From NCBI RefSeq assembly GCF_001548115.1, contig NZ_AP014821.1, forward strand, positions 3,971,262 through 4,035,261: a stretch of 64,000 bases of DNA, in the 5' to 3' direction. Source of the stretch: Geminocystis sp. NIES-3709 (GTDB taxonomy: Bacteria; Cyanobacteriota; Cyanobacteriia; Cyanobacteriales; Cyanobacteriaceae). The notes under the pieces are model-generated. The model had not been told where the DNA came from, did not search any database, and saw only the letters and a program-made list of their open reading frames with translations. Shown in pieces: positions 48,401-55,974 of this stretch. Within the stretch, counting starts at the first letter, position 1. Each line of letters begins with the position of its first letter. Position numbers and translations under genes: made by a program.

Positions 48401-50968
48401 ATTTTAACTACTCTTTCTGTTGATAAGTTAGAGATGGTAATGTCTCCTAAAGTTTTGGGGGCTTGGAATTTACATCGACTCTCCCTTGATTTACCCATTG
48501 AATTTTTTGTCAACTTTTCTTCTGTCGCTTCTTTGTTAGGCTCTGCAGGACAAGGAAATTATAGTGCAGGTAACGGTTATTTAGATAGCTTTGCGAGTTT
48601 CCGTCACAGTTTAAATCTTCCCTGTTTAACTATCAACTGGGGTGCGTTTGATGTAGGGATGGCAGAATCAAAACAACATTCTTTAACTGCTTCGGGTATG
48701 GAGTTAATTAATGTCCATGAAGGAATAGGATTATTAGGAGAGTTAATTAACTATCCCCTGTCACAATTAGGGGTAATGAAAATTAATTGGGAAAAAATTG
48801 GGAAAAAATTCCCTAGTTTGTTTAATTCTCCTTATGTAAAAGATACTCTTCCGGTGGATGAAGAAACGCTTAACAATCTTTTTGTGGAGTTAACCCAAGC
48901 TGACAAAGAAGAAAGAGAGATATTATTAGTTGACTATCTAACTAAATCGATCGAACTTATTTTAAACCCTAACGGACATATCAACCCCGATGATAATTTA
49001 ATTGACTTGGGGATGGATTCATTAATGGTAATGGAGGCAATTAATAACTTAAAGACTGACTTACAGTTAATGTTATATCCCCGTGAATTTTATGAGCGCC
49101 CGACTATCTCGGCTTTGGCTTCTTATTTAAGCCAAGAATTTGCAGTTACTCACCAGAAGGCAGAAGGAAAACCTCCTTTAATCCTTCCTAAAAAAGAAGA
49201 TTTAGTCTTATCAAGTTATGCTTCTTCGGTGGAAAATATCACCTATCCCTTAGAGATAGTAAACCCCCAGCCTATAGCATTTATTTTATCAAGTCCTCGA
49301 TCGGGTTCTACACTATTAAGGGTAATGTTAGCAGGGCACCCTAATCTGGTTTCGCCTCCAGAATTACATTTACTACCCTTTACTACTCTCAAAGAAAGAC
49401 AACAACAACTGGAAACCTCTCATCTTGACGAGGGTTTGATTCGCACTTTGATGGATTTAAAAGGTATCACCGCCGAGGAAAGCGAGGCATTAATCAATCA
49501 ATGGGTAAAAGAAAATCTATCTATCCCTGACTTATACAGAATTTTGCAGGAATTGAGTGGCAATTGTCTCTTAGTCGATAAGTCACCTACCTATGGGATA
49601 GAAATGGCTACCCTGCTTCATGCACAAAAAATGTTTTCTAATGCTAAATATATCCATTTAATTCGTCATCCTTACTCCGTTATCGAATCTTTTGCTCGTT
49701 TACGCATGGATAAACTGTTAGGATTAAGTCATCATGGTAACCCCTATGAGGTGGGGGAGAAAATTTGGCGTAAAAGTAATGAAAATATTGTTGATTTTAC
49801 ATCACACCTAGAATCATCTAAGGTTTATCGAGTGTTTTATGAAGACTTGGTGACAAATCCTGAAATGATTATGAGGGAAATGTGCGAGTTTTTGGAAGTG
49901 CCTTTCTCGGAGTCTGTATTGAATCCGTATCAAGGGAAGAGAATGACTGACGGGGTGCGTAATACTTCTATGGCGGTAGGTGATCCTAATTTCCACTCTC
50001 GTTCTACAATAGATGCTAGCCTAGCAAATCATTGGCGTAAAATAAACTTACCCCTCCAGCTTAATCCCCTCTCGACAAATTTGGCTCATGATTTTAACTA
50101 TACCCTCCCTGATGAAAAAATCACGATCGAGATGTCGGAAAAATTTATCAAAGTGGGAGATTTAAACTTATGTGTTTGCACTTGGGGTAATCCCGATCAT
50201 CCTTTAATAGTTTTAGTTCATGGTATCCTTGATCAAGGTTATGGTTGGGATATGGTAGCTCGATCGATAGCAAAAAAAGGCTATTATATAGTAGCCCCTG
50301 ATTTAAGAGGACATGGTAAGTCTGATCATGTAGCGAAAGGTTGTTCTTATAATTTACTAGATTTTGTTGCGGATTTAGATAGCCTTACGAATCAATTAAC
50401 TGATAAGCCTTTTGTATTAGTCGGGCATTCCCTCGGCACAATGATAACCAGTATTTTTACCAGTATGCGCCCTCAAAAGGTGAGTAAATTGGTGTTACTT
50501 GAGCCAATTTTACCCGTAGAAACGACATCCTTTCAGTTGAGTAACCTTACCAGTCAATTAGACTATCTGGTGTCACCTCCGGCTTCTCCTATTTATGGGG
50601 ATGTGGAGACGGTGGGGCAACGTTTGCAAACTGCAACCCCTGATTTAACAGCAGATTTTGCTTTAAAATTAGCCCAACGTATCACTAAACCAGTAGAAAA
50701 TGGAGTAACTTTTACTTACTCTCCTCTCTTAACTACTCGTGCCGGTATTGTTAATAGTATCCAACGTCAACAGTATTTACAAATGCTCTCTAATCTCACT
50801 CTACCGTTAACTATTATATATGGCGATCGAAGTAACTTTAACCGTGAAGAAGACTTGGAGGCACAACAATTAGCCATGGCTCAAGCTAATAAAATAATTA
50901 TTAAAGGAGGGCATAATTTACATTTGGAAAAACCTAATGATGTAGTCTCCGCCATTTTATCTAATTAA
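42476..50968 (+). CDS. ols: Olefin synthase (type I PKS making terminal alkenes)
   Basis: One 2830-residue chain with the full Ols order. FAAL about 1-590 (YTSGSTGTPKG near 175) activates a fatty acid with ATP. ACP1 has Ser662 (GLDSLQAV). KS has Cys878 (DTACSSS). AT has Ser1338 (GHSVGEY). KR has GGLGALG at 1888-1894 and a YSAGNGYLDS active site. ACP2 has Ser2182 (GMDSLMV). The sulfotransferase has a PAPS loop SSPRSGST at 2272-2279. The thioesterase has Ser2652 (GHSLG). In Synechococcus 7002 Ols extends a C16-C18 acyl chain with malonyl-CoA, reduces the ketone, sulfates the hydroxyl, then hydrolyses and decarboxylates to a 1-alkene. ATG at 42476 (MGYVKHSNFVNLL) matches the FAAL start; an upstream in-frame start at 42407 adds a non-conserved hydrophobic tail and is rejected. 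Confidence 0.93.
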   Translation: MGYVKHSNFVNLLQERAVSQPDKVIFTFLGDGEAETESLTYQQLDNQAKAIAKNLSNVAHSLFGDKGEGQRALLLYQPGLEFITAFLGCLYAGIIATPAYPPRQNRSFARLDTIIKDAGAVFALTTESLKQKIEQKLTKHSNIICIPTDNIPLDLAKNWQQSPYIQKDNLAFLQYTSGSTGTPKGVMVSHGNLIHNSYLISSCFENDSDSIGCSWLPPYHDMGLIGGILQPIYAAISTIIMPPVSFLQRPIRWLKAISKYKITTTGGPNFAYEMCVNSITEKQKADLDLSSWKLAFSGAEPVRAETIARFSEYFADCGFKREAFYPCYGMAETTLIVSGANKHQLPIVKTLSAEALTQNQIIPVEETNTDSQVLVSSGRVADELESLIVNPDTFTECAENEVGEIWVKGASVAQGYWQKEEATKNIFHAYTKDGKGSFLRTGDLGFISQGELFVTGRLKDLIIIRGRNHYPQDIEESVAFCHEALNSESGAAFAIETTQDEQLVVVFEIKRTFLMKISQDKVLNQEIFTNIRNSIALNHELQVYSIVLLKTGSIPKTSSGKITRYACRQGFLDGTLQVVAEWKTGEEETQLSRNGGGNPENNRREGNQVNNLLFDDNSPVSTINYSLFTIQSWLKENIAQRIGVKPKQIDIYQPFINYGLDSLQAVRLTGELEEWLDCRLSPTLAYDYPNIAQLSQYLVEEKTNMTPTLDNFHHTLGEKIAIVGMACRFPQANNCDEFWQLLQEGKSAIGLRGGTARSSNRVNIDYVGGYIDNYDQFDPQFFDISLREAVNIDPQQRILLQVTHEALENANISLDMLSGSNTGVFIGISSSDYAQLQVKNGWEVNVYTGTGNAGSIASNRISYSYNLLGPSLSVDTACSSSLVAIDLAVNSLKNGECSQAIVGGVNLILSPELTETFEKAGMMAQDGKCKTFSAEADGYVRGEGCGVVILKPLNQAIIDRDNILAVIHGTAVNQDGKSNGLTAPSGKAQQRVVKTAWQKARITGDKINYIEAHGTGTALGDPIELNSLGELLLSRQDEELSPVWIGSTKTNIGHLEAAAGIAGLIKTVLALHHEVIPPLVNFTQLNPYININNSRIKIPTESITWQKSSQPRYAGISSFGFGGTNAHVIIGDAVIDNDTEAIEDVNTRKQEKINEGETLSSLPLSLFPPQLLTISAQSESALSDLVTRYRDFLETAKDEDFANICYTSNIARSSLKYKLAVVGKNKEEILSRLKVKENKTLENSQIAFLCTGQGSQYSKMGEELYQASSYFKNIVDYCEQVLNNYLEKPLTEVLFEEKNESLLNQTIYTQPALFVIEYALAKLWLRYGIQPSIVMGHSVGEYVAATLAGVFSLDDGLKLIAYRGKLMQKLPLDGGMLCLFTSLDNVKNLINQYNNQVEISAINGDNNIVISGYKHLLKEIIISAEKQNIKSSKLAVSHGFHSFLMQPILAEFKEIAETIDYNLPQLPIISNVTGRVNSEEIATADYWVNHVMKPVNFADSIAYLKNNGYQILLEIGAKPTLLGMAKYLLKDGEYIYLPSIKKDYPNQQTLLNSLATLYELGFKINWANFHQDKPLLNKIRLPNYPWQNSRYWLGDDIKKDNSLLTQALYQIEWIEGETFPLISSLPKSYLIFVESYLTEKLAQDLSKQGHNVYLVYQGKEYRQQNNCFWLGNKQEDYQLLWQSLDNLIKYTDSTVNDNISIEPRAFGIEVIIYGWGLSNQEEKETINLRDSNYLGCLPVINLLQSLVMTSSQPQLWLLTNQSQWVTHQEKINPQGGSLWGLGKVIALEHPEYWGGIIDIEMDNLASSSPILQKILLTKNEIDEESLLTKGGLRRGDEKMLAIRGKNIYCPRLRQKQKESLTNNISFQNISCTLRAIGIESSTSYLISGGLGALGIQCANWLIRQGAKNLILLSRRQPSATTRKQLEAWQKQGVNLYLPQVDVTNYEELKTVFEYIKINLPPLKGIIHSAGVLADGILTTLSVDKLEMVMSPKVLGAWNLHRLSLDLPIEFFVNFSSVASLLGSAGQGNYSAGNGYLDSFASFRHSLNLPCLTINWGAFDVGMAESKQHSLTASGMELINVHEGIGLLGELINYPLSQLGVMKINWEKIGKKFPSLFNSPYVKDTLPVDEETLNNLFVELTQADKEEREILLVDYLTKSIELILNPNGHINPDDNLIDLGMDSLMVMEAINNLKTDLQLMLYPREFYERPTISALASYLSQEFAVTHQKAEGKPPLILPKKEDLVLSSYASSVENITYPLEIVNPQPIAFILSSPRSGSTLLRVMLAGHPNLVSPPELHLLPFTTLKERQQQLETSHLDEGLIRTLMDLKGITAEESEALINQWVKENLSIPDLYRILQELSGNCLLVDKSPTYGIEMATLLHAQKMFSNAKYIHLIRHPYSVIESFARLRMDKLLGLSHHGNPYEVGEKIWRKSNENIVDFTSHLESSKVYRVFYEDLVTNPEMIMREMCEFLEVPFSESVLNPYQGKRMTDGVRNTSMAVGDPNFHSRSTIDASLANHWRKINLPLQLNPLSTNLAHDFNYTLPDEKITIEMSEKFIKVGDLNLCVCTWGNPDHPLIVLVHGILDQGYGWDMVARSIAKKGYYIVAPDLRGHGKSDHVAKGCSYNLLDFVADLDSLTNQLTDKPFVLVGHSLGTMITSIFTSMRPQKVSKLVLLEPILPVETTSFQLSNLTSQLDYLVSPPASPIYGDVETVGQRLQTATPDLTADFALKLAQRITKPVENGVTFTYSPLLTTRAGIVNSIQRQQYLQMLSNLTLPLTIIYGDRSNFNREEDLEAQQLAMAQANKIIIKGGHNLHLEKPNDVVSAILSN
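47949..47978 (+). repeat. Palindromic repeat embedded in the ols coding sequence
   Basis: CCCTCCTTA (47949-47957) pairs perfectly with TAAGGAGGG (47970-47978) around a 12-nt loop. The word pattern (AATCCCTCCTTA, then AAAGGGGGATTAAGGAGGGG) resembles well-known cyanobacterial extragenic palindromes. It is in frame, encoding about SLLTKGGLRRG ahead of the KR domain. Confidence 0.7.
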
Positions 50969-50973
50969 TTTAT

Positions 50974-51008
50974 TGGTTGAATTTTGTAAACTCAATCCGG
51001 ATTTTTTT
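50974..51008 (+). terminator. Probable intrinsic terminator after ols
   Basis: An imperfect stem (GGTTGAATTT against AAACTCAATCC, with a bulge and a mismatch) followed by GGATTTTTTTAT, starting 6 bases after the ols stop. The T tract supports termination. Confidence 0.5.
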
Positions 51009-51296
51009 ATTTCTTCTGAAGGAATATATATGTAAATTCCCTTGACATTCAATCAAAAATTTTGCGAGAATACCAGAATTAGGTATTGAAAAGTAACTTT
51101 TAAGGATTTGAGTACACCATCACCTCCACTAGAAATTACCTACTCTTGTCAATAAGAAAGAACTATTATTTCCATTAATGTTTAAGTCCAGTTATTATTT
51201 TTTTGACTCAATTTGGGTTTGCTATATAATAAGCAAATGTCAACAGTCAGAGCTATTATTAATTATTAATATTAATAAAGTAAAGAATTAAAATTA
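51009..51296. other. Intergenic region before the SDR epimerase gene
   Basis: About 290 AT-rich bases. No gene or structured RNA was recognised. The stretch TATTATTAATTATTAATATTA just before the gene is low complexity. Confidence 0.45.
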
Positions 51297-52223
51297 ATGA
51301 AAATAGTCATTACGGGCGCGACAGGTTTTGTTGGTACAAAGTTAGTAGAAAAACTAGCCCCAGAAAATCAAATTATTATCTTAACTCGTCACTTAGACAA
51401 GGTAAAATCAATATTTTCTCCGGCCATTTTACCTAATTTAGAATTTGTACATTACACTCCTAAGCAATTGGGAGATTGGCAAAGTAAAATAGATGGTTGT
51501 GATGCTGTAATTAATCTTGCTGGTGCACCTATTGCGGAAAGATGGAATGATAGTTATAAACAAGAAATTCTTGAGAGTAGGCAGTTAGGCACTAGAACTA
51601 TTGTACAGGCGATCGATCAATGCAATCAAAAACCTAAAGTATTAATTAATGCTTCTGCTATTGGTTTTTATGGTACAAGTGAAACAGAAACTTATACAGA
51701 AATTAGCCCGTCAGGAAAAGATTTTTTAGCCCAAGTTTGTCAGGCATGGGAAGCAGAGGCAGAAAAAGTAAAAGAAAAAGGTGTTAGATTAGTAATTTTT
51801 CGTTTGGGGATAGTTTTAGGAAATGGAGGGGCTTTAGCTAAAATGATACCACCTTTTAAAATTTTTGCAGGAGGCCCCATCGGAGCAGGAAAACAATGGT
51901 TTTCATGGATATATAGAGAAGATATAGTCGATATGATTATTCAAGCTCTAAAAGATAGTAACTTAAATGGTACTTTTAATGCTACTACTCCTTATCCTGT
52001 TACTATGAATCAACTGTGTGAAACTCTAGGGGATGTATTAAATCGGCCATCATGGCTTCCTGTACCGGGTTTCGCTTTAGAATTGCTATTAGGAGATGGA
52101 GCAAAAGTAGTTTTAGAAGGCCAAAAAGTTTTACCACAAAAAACCACAGAGGTGATGAATTATAACTTTCGTTTTTCCAGTATAAAACCTGCTTTAGAGC
52201 ATATTATTAAAACAGAGTTCTAA
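51297..52223 (+). CDS. TIGR01777-family NAD(P)-binding epimerase
   Basis: 308 residues. Extended SDR fold: GATGFVG nucleotide loop (7-13), INLAGAPIAERWND, INASAIGFYG, then the C-terminal DUF1731 part (RPSWLPVPGFALELLLGDGA, VLEGQKVLPQKT). Family members include E. coli YfcH and plant giant-chloroplast 1 / SulA, which affect plastid division. The biochemical substrate is not established. The usual SDR catalytic Tyr-Lys pair is not evident after SAIGFYG, as is common in this branch. Stands alone on the plus strand. Confidence 0.88.
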   Translation: MKIVITGATGFVGTKLVEKLAPENQIIILTRHLDKVKSIFSPAILPNLEFVHYTPKQLGDWQSKIDGCDAVINLAGAPIAERWNDSYKQEILESRQLGTRTIVQAIDQCNQKPKVLINASAIGFYGTSETETYTEISPSGKDFLAQVCQAWEAEAEKVKEKGVRLVIFRLGIVLGNGGALAKMIPPFKIFAGGPIGAGKQWFSWIYREDIVDMIIQALKDSNLNGTFNATTPYPVTMNQLCETLGDVLNRPSWLPVPGFALELLLGDGAKVVLEGQKVLPQKTTEVMNYNFRFSSIKPALEHIIKTEF

Positions 52224-52264
52224 TTCTGAAAGATGATTGATTTAGTTTTGCCAGTTAATTTTAT

Positions 52265-52903
52265 TTAATTAAAAGCATCTTTTAAAGCTGTACGAGCGGC
52301 TAAATTACCTCTTGTAGTTGCTAAAATGTCTGCTTCTCTTTGCAACCTTTCTTGAGTATCTTGCATTTCAAGGAGAGATTGCTGTTCGATCGCCACTCCA
52401 TAGAGATTACTAGCAACCCAGTAAGATAATTCTCTTGGTAGGGTGGGCAAATTTTCTGGTAACTCTATTTTTTGATCTGTTAATTTTGCCGACAGTTTTA
52501 CGACATCATGTAACAAAATTGTGACTTCTTTAGCTTTTTCATATAGATTATGCTGGGTAGAGTTATCTTCAAACCATTCGACTAGGGCAACTCGGTAAGG
52601 TTTTTCTCTAACATATTCTAACACTCGAAATCTCTGCTGTCCTAATGTTAACACTTTCATTCGATCGTCTGGCAATCTTTCAAAATGGATAATTTCTGCA
52701 CAACAACCTACTTTCGCTATTTCTCCATTAGTGGGATCGATCATAAGTACTCCAAAACGTCGATCGTATTCTAAAATAGTATTCATCATCATGCGATAAC
52801 GAAATTCAAAGATATGCAACGGTAAAGGGCGCCCCGGAAATAAAACTACTTCAGGGAGGGGAAACAAGGGTAATTCTCTAACTGCAATGGAAGAAGATGC
52901 CAT
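52265..52903 (-). CDS. LON substrate-binding-domain protein
   Basis: 212 residues, matching only the N-terminal domain of Lon (PUA-like, LPLFPLPEVVLFPGRPLPLHIFEFRYRMM). It lacks the AAA and protease domains, as in stand-alone cyanobacterial and plant relatives. The helical C-terminal part (LLEMQDTQERLQREADIL) follows. Likely a protein-binding module; the partner is unknown. Last gene of the minus-strand run that starts at thrC. Confidence 0.88.
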   Translation of the reverse strand: MASSSIAVRELPLFPLPEVVLFPGRPLPLHIFEFRYRMMMNTILEYDRRFGVLMIDPTNGEIAKVGCCAEIIHFERLPDDRMKVLTLGQQRFRVLEYVREKPYRVALVEWFEDNSTQHNLYEKAKEVTILLHDVVKLSAKLTDQKIELPENLPTLPRELSYWVASNLYGVAIEQQSLLEMQDTQERLQREADILATTRGNLAARTALKDAFN

Positions 52904-53003
52904 GATTTTTCGCTCTAATTATGTATGCACTTTTCTCTAATTTAGCGGATTTTGGCATTTATTGACAGTTTACAAACTAAAGGCTTTAGTAAAAAAATGA
53001 ACC

Positions 53004-53987
53004 TTAAGAGTTATGTCTTAATTGATGCCATTGCCAAGCATGACGGATAATAGTTTCAATTTCGGGGTATTGAGGTTGCCAACGAAGAATTTTACGAGCT
53101 TTTTCAGAACTTCCGACTAATATGGGTGGATCTCCGGGACGACGATCGTCAATTTTTACTGTAAAATTTTGTTGAGTAACTTTTTTTGTTGCTTCGATAA
53201 CTTCTTTCACAGAAAAACCATTACCATTTCCAAGATTAAAAATCTCACTTTTACCACCTTTTAACAGATATTCTAAGCCTAATAAATGAGCTTGGGCTAA
53301 ATCTTCGACATGAATATAATCACGAATACAAGTACCGTCAGGAGTCGGATAATCATTTCCTAAAATGGAGACAAAATCTCTTTTCCCTAACGCCGTATAA
53401 AGGATAAGAGGGATTAAATGAGGTTCGGGATTATGATCCTCTCCTATTAAAGCATCAACAGAAGCCCCTGCCGCATTAAAATAACGAAAAGCAACATATT
53501 CCCAACCATAAGCTCTTTGAAAATCAGCTAACATTTTTTCTACGACTAATTTGGTATAGCCATAGGTATTAATGGGATTTTGAGAATGACTTTCGGTAAT
53601 GGGGATTTCTGTGGGAATGCCGTAAGTGGCACAAGTAGAAGAAAATACCATATTTCTGACTCCTGCCGATTCCATTGTTTCAAGTAAGTTGAGAGTAGAA
53701 ACAACATTATTACGGTAATATTTAGCAGGATTTTCCATAGATTCCCCAACATAGGCATAAGCGGCAAAATGAATCACGGCATCTATTTTATATTCCTGAA
53801 ATATTTTATCTAATAAGGCTCGATCGCACAAATCACCATGAACAAAATTAACTTTTAGTCGATCGATGATATATTGATGACCATAGACTAAGTTATCCAA
53901 AACTAACAAATCATAACCCTTACTTTGTAAAAGTTTAACCGTGTGCGAACCAATATAACCGGCACCACCAGTCACTAAAATAGTCAT
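53004..53987 (-). CDS. galE: UDP-glucose 4-epimerase
   Basis: Interconverts UDP-glucose and UDP-galactose for polysaccharide and galactolipid synthesis. 327 residues. NAD loop TGGAGYIGSH (6-15), VVSTLNLLETM, active-site region FSSTCATYG with YGYTKLVVEKML (Tyr-x-x-x-Lys), and GDHNPEPHLIP-like GEDHNPEPHLIPL, typical of GalE. C-terminal DRRPGDPPILVGSSEKA. It is 50 bp downstream of the CAT-like gene. Confidence 0.92.
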   Translation of the reverse strand: MTILVTGGAGYIGSHTVKLLQSKGYDLLVLDNLVYGHQYIIDRLKVNFVHGDLCDRALLDKIFQEYKIDAVIHFAAYAYVGESMENPAKYYRNNVVSTLNLLETMESAGVRNMVFSSTCATYGIPTEIPITESHSQNPINTYGYTKLVVEKMLADFQRAYGWEYVAFRYFNAAGASVDALIGEDHNPEPHLIPLILYTALGKRDFVSILGNDYPTPDGTCIRDYIHVEDLAQAHLLGLEYLLKGGKSEIFNLGNGNGFSVKEVIEATKKVTQQNFTVKIDDRRPGDPPILVGSSEKARKILRWQPQYPEIETIIRHAWQWHQLRHNS

Positions 53988-54037
53988 AATAATAAATAAA
54001 TCAAATCTTTAGTAACAAATTGTATTTTATATAGGTT

Positions 54038-54724
54038 TTAGTTTATTGAAATGAGATGATTTTGAAAATCTTGGATTAATAAATTATAAACAAAGGGATC
54101 TGTAATACTATGATGTAATTTAACCGCTAAAGGAATATAAAGTTTGTCATTTTCCCAATATCTTTGACCAAAATAAAACAATGGTTGTCCTTCAATAAAG
54201 TTCTTTTGCCAATGTAAAGTTAATCCTGTAAACCTTAGATTAGGCAAATTACCAATAAAACAAGATAGTAAATAGTTTATCTCTTCTACTCTTGTTCCTT
54301 TTCCTCCTCTAATATTATCTAAAGTCGATCGATATCGATCGAAAAAATCATTCAATGATAACTGAGAAATATTTTCCAATAACATTTCCGAGAATCTTTG
54401 TTTACCTTCCACAGCAACAGGAATAACAATAGGGGGATTATCAAGAATATACCAATCATGTTGTAGTAATCTCAAATTAAAACAAAAGTGATTCGGTAAT
54501 ACTTTAACTAAATTCCACACCAAAAACGCAAAAAAAGTTGATTTTTCATTTCTGATAGTTTCATAAATTTTATAGGCTTCTGTTACTTCTAATTGCAAAG
54601 TAATATCTATTGTAGGATTTTGTAAAATATCTGTTTTAGTAAAGAAATCTAATGACCAACTTAAGTAACCTTCTTTGTCATCTTCTGTTAATAAACGAGG
54701 TAGATATTTTGGAGGAATAATCAT
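54038..54724 (-). CDS. CAT-like acyltransferase
   Basis: 228 residues of the chloramphenicol acetyltransferase fold. The C-terminal active-site motif reads HHSITDPF (His204-His205), against HHxxxDGFH in classical CAT: the histidine and aspartate are kept but Gly is Pro. Other family features are ITLQLEVTEAYK and FNLRLLQHDWYILDN. Its place within a chromosomal housekeeping cluster and lack of mobile context argue against a resistance gene; acyl acceptor unknown. Confidence 0.75.
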   Translation of the reverse strand: MIIPPKYLPRLLTEDDKEGYLSWSLDFFTKTDILQNPTIDITLQLEVTEAYKIYETIRNEKSTFFAFLVWNLVKVLPNHFCFNLRLLQHDWYILDNPPIVIPVAVEGKQRFSEMLLENISQLSLNDFFDRYRSTLDNIRGGKGTRVEEINYLLSCFIGNLPNLRFTGLTLHWQKNFIEGQPLFYFGQRYWENDKLYIPLAVKLHHSITDPFVYNLLIQDFQNHLISIN

Positions 54725-54769
54725 TAATTAATAGAGGAGGTTTACAATCAAAAGTTTTTCGTGAAATAG

Positions 54770-55291
54770 TCAAAAGATAAATAAACCAACAATAGTAATA
54801 CTCGTAACTCCAAGACTTAACCAAATAAATTGATTATCCTTAGTGTTAACTTTGCTTAAATCTATCAATTCAATTTGACGTTTAGGCTTTATTTTACGAT
54901 TAGGACTACTAGCTTGTCTATACTGATTACTAGGGGAAGTATTATTAAGGAGATCGGGAATTTCTGTCATCCATTCTTTAGGACGCTGTAATTTTGGTGC
55001 TTTAATGATATAAAGTAATTGAAGGGCTTGTTTTTTTGTTTCCTTATCAGAATGACTTGATAACTCCTGACAAAGTGCGATCGCTTTTTCTGTTTCCCCG
55101 GCAGCCTCATAGGCATTCACTAACCAGATTTTAACCTCCCCTGCTAAAGAAGAATAAGGTGAGATTAATTGAGAGGCTTGTTCTAAGTGGTCAATACTAA
55201 CACGATAACGCCCTGTGTCAAAGGCTAATTTACCTTTTCGGTAATTCTGTTCAAATTGCGTTTGCGAAAATGAATTAGTCACGACAGACAA
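54770..55291 (-). CDS. TPR-type protein with C-terminal membrane anchor
   Basis: 173 residues. Residues about 10-95 contain tetratricopeptide-like helices (YRKGKLAFDTGRYRVSIDHL, VNAYEAAGETEKAIALCQEL). A basic, polar linker (NRKIKPKRQIELIDL) leads to one C-terminal helix (FIWLSLGVTSITIVGLFIF) with nothing after it, so a tail-anchored membrane protein. Function unknown. Lies between the YbjN-like and CAT-like genes on the same strand. Confidence 0.75.
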   Translation of the reverse strand: MSVVTNSFSQTQFEQNYRKGKLAFDTGRYRVSIDHLEQASQLISPYSSLAGEVKIWLVNAYEAAGETEKAIALCQELSSHSDKETKKQALQLLYIIKAPKLQRPKEWMTEIPDLLNNTSPSNQYRQASSPNRKIKPKRQIELIDLSKVNTKDNQFIWLSLGVTSITIVGLFIF

Positions 55292-55369
55292 TTAACAGCG
55301 AATAATGAATTTAGTTTTGGTGTTTCACTCTTTTTATTTTCGATCGTTCATTGTCTATTGTCAATTTTT

Positions 55370-55837
55370 TTAAGCATACTCACCTTGTAATACTTCATCA
55401 TATTCATCTGCGATCGTAGCAACTAAGGTTATTGTACGAGAAATTTCAGCAGGAGACAAGTCATCTACAGTTCTTTGACAAGAAACGACTACTTGATTAT
55501 TAAAAATAGAGAAACAAGTTTCAAAAGTTCCACTCCAATTCAATTCCATCAGTTGACGCAATAACTGAGGCTCGTTTTTTGCGGGTAAAGATAAAACCGT
55601 TGCCCAAACAGTTAATAAATCATCGTCACTTTCTCCAGTTAATTGAACAAAAACTTCTACCGTGCCATATTGAAATTTCCAAACATAGCCATCTTCAGTA
55701 CCTTGTACCATTGCGCTATCATTTTCTTCCAAGCTAGAGATTACCGTTTCAATTTCCTCTTTGTGGCTATTTTTCGGTAAATCTAACTCATTAAAATTAG
55801 CTTGTAAATCTTCAGTGATCAATTCAGGGGTACTCAT
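55370..55837 (-). CDS. YbjN-domain protein
   Basis: 155 residues from ATG at 55837 (MSTPELITEDL). Resembles the YbjN/type III chaperone-like fold: VWKFQYGTVEVFVQLTGESD, VWATVLSLPAKNEPQLLRQLMELNW and VVVSCQRTVDDLSPAEISRTI. Very acidic N-terminus. YbjN-like proteins are small and often linked to stress responses; no specific function can be given. An in-frame ATG at 55873 adds twelve non-conserved residues and was not chosen. Confidence 0.75.
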   Translation of the reverse strand: MSTPELITEDLQANFNELDLPKNSHKEEIETVISSLEENDSAMVQGTEDGYVWKFQYGTVEVFVQLTGESDDDLLTVWATVLSLPAKNEPQLLRQLMELNWSGTFETCFSIFNNQVVVSCQRTVDDLSPAEISRTITLVATIADEYDEVLQGEYA

Positions 55838-55974
55838 AATTCTTTCTAATTTAGTAGTTTTATATCCTATCAATAAAATATTACACTATGATAATGAAAA
55901 AGTAACAATTTTTGTATTTTCGACAACAAACCATTAAACCTTTAACCAACAATGTAAATTTCAAAATAAAGATT

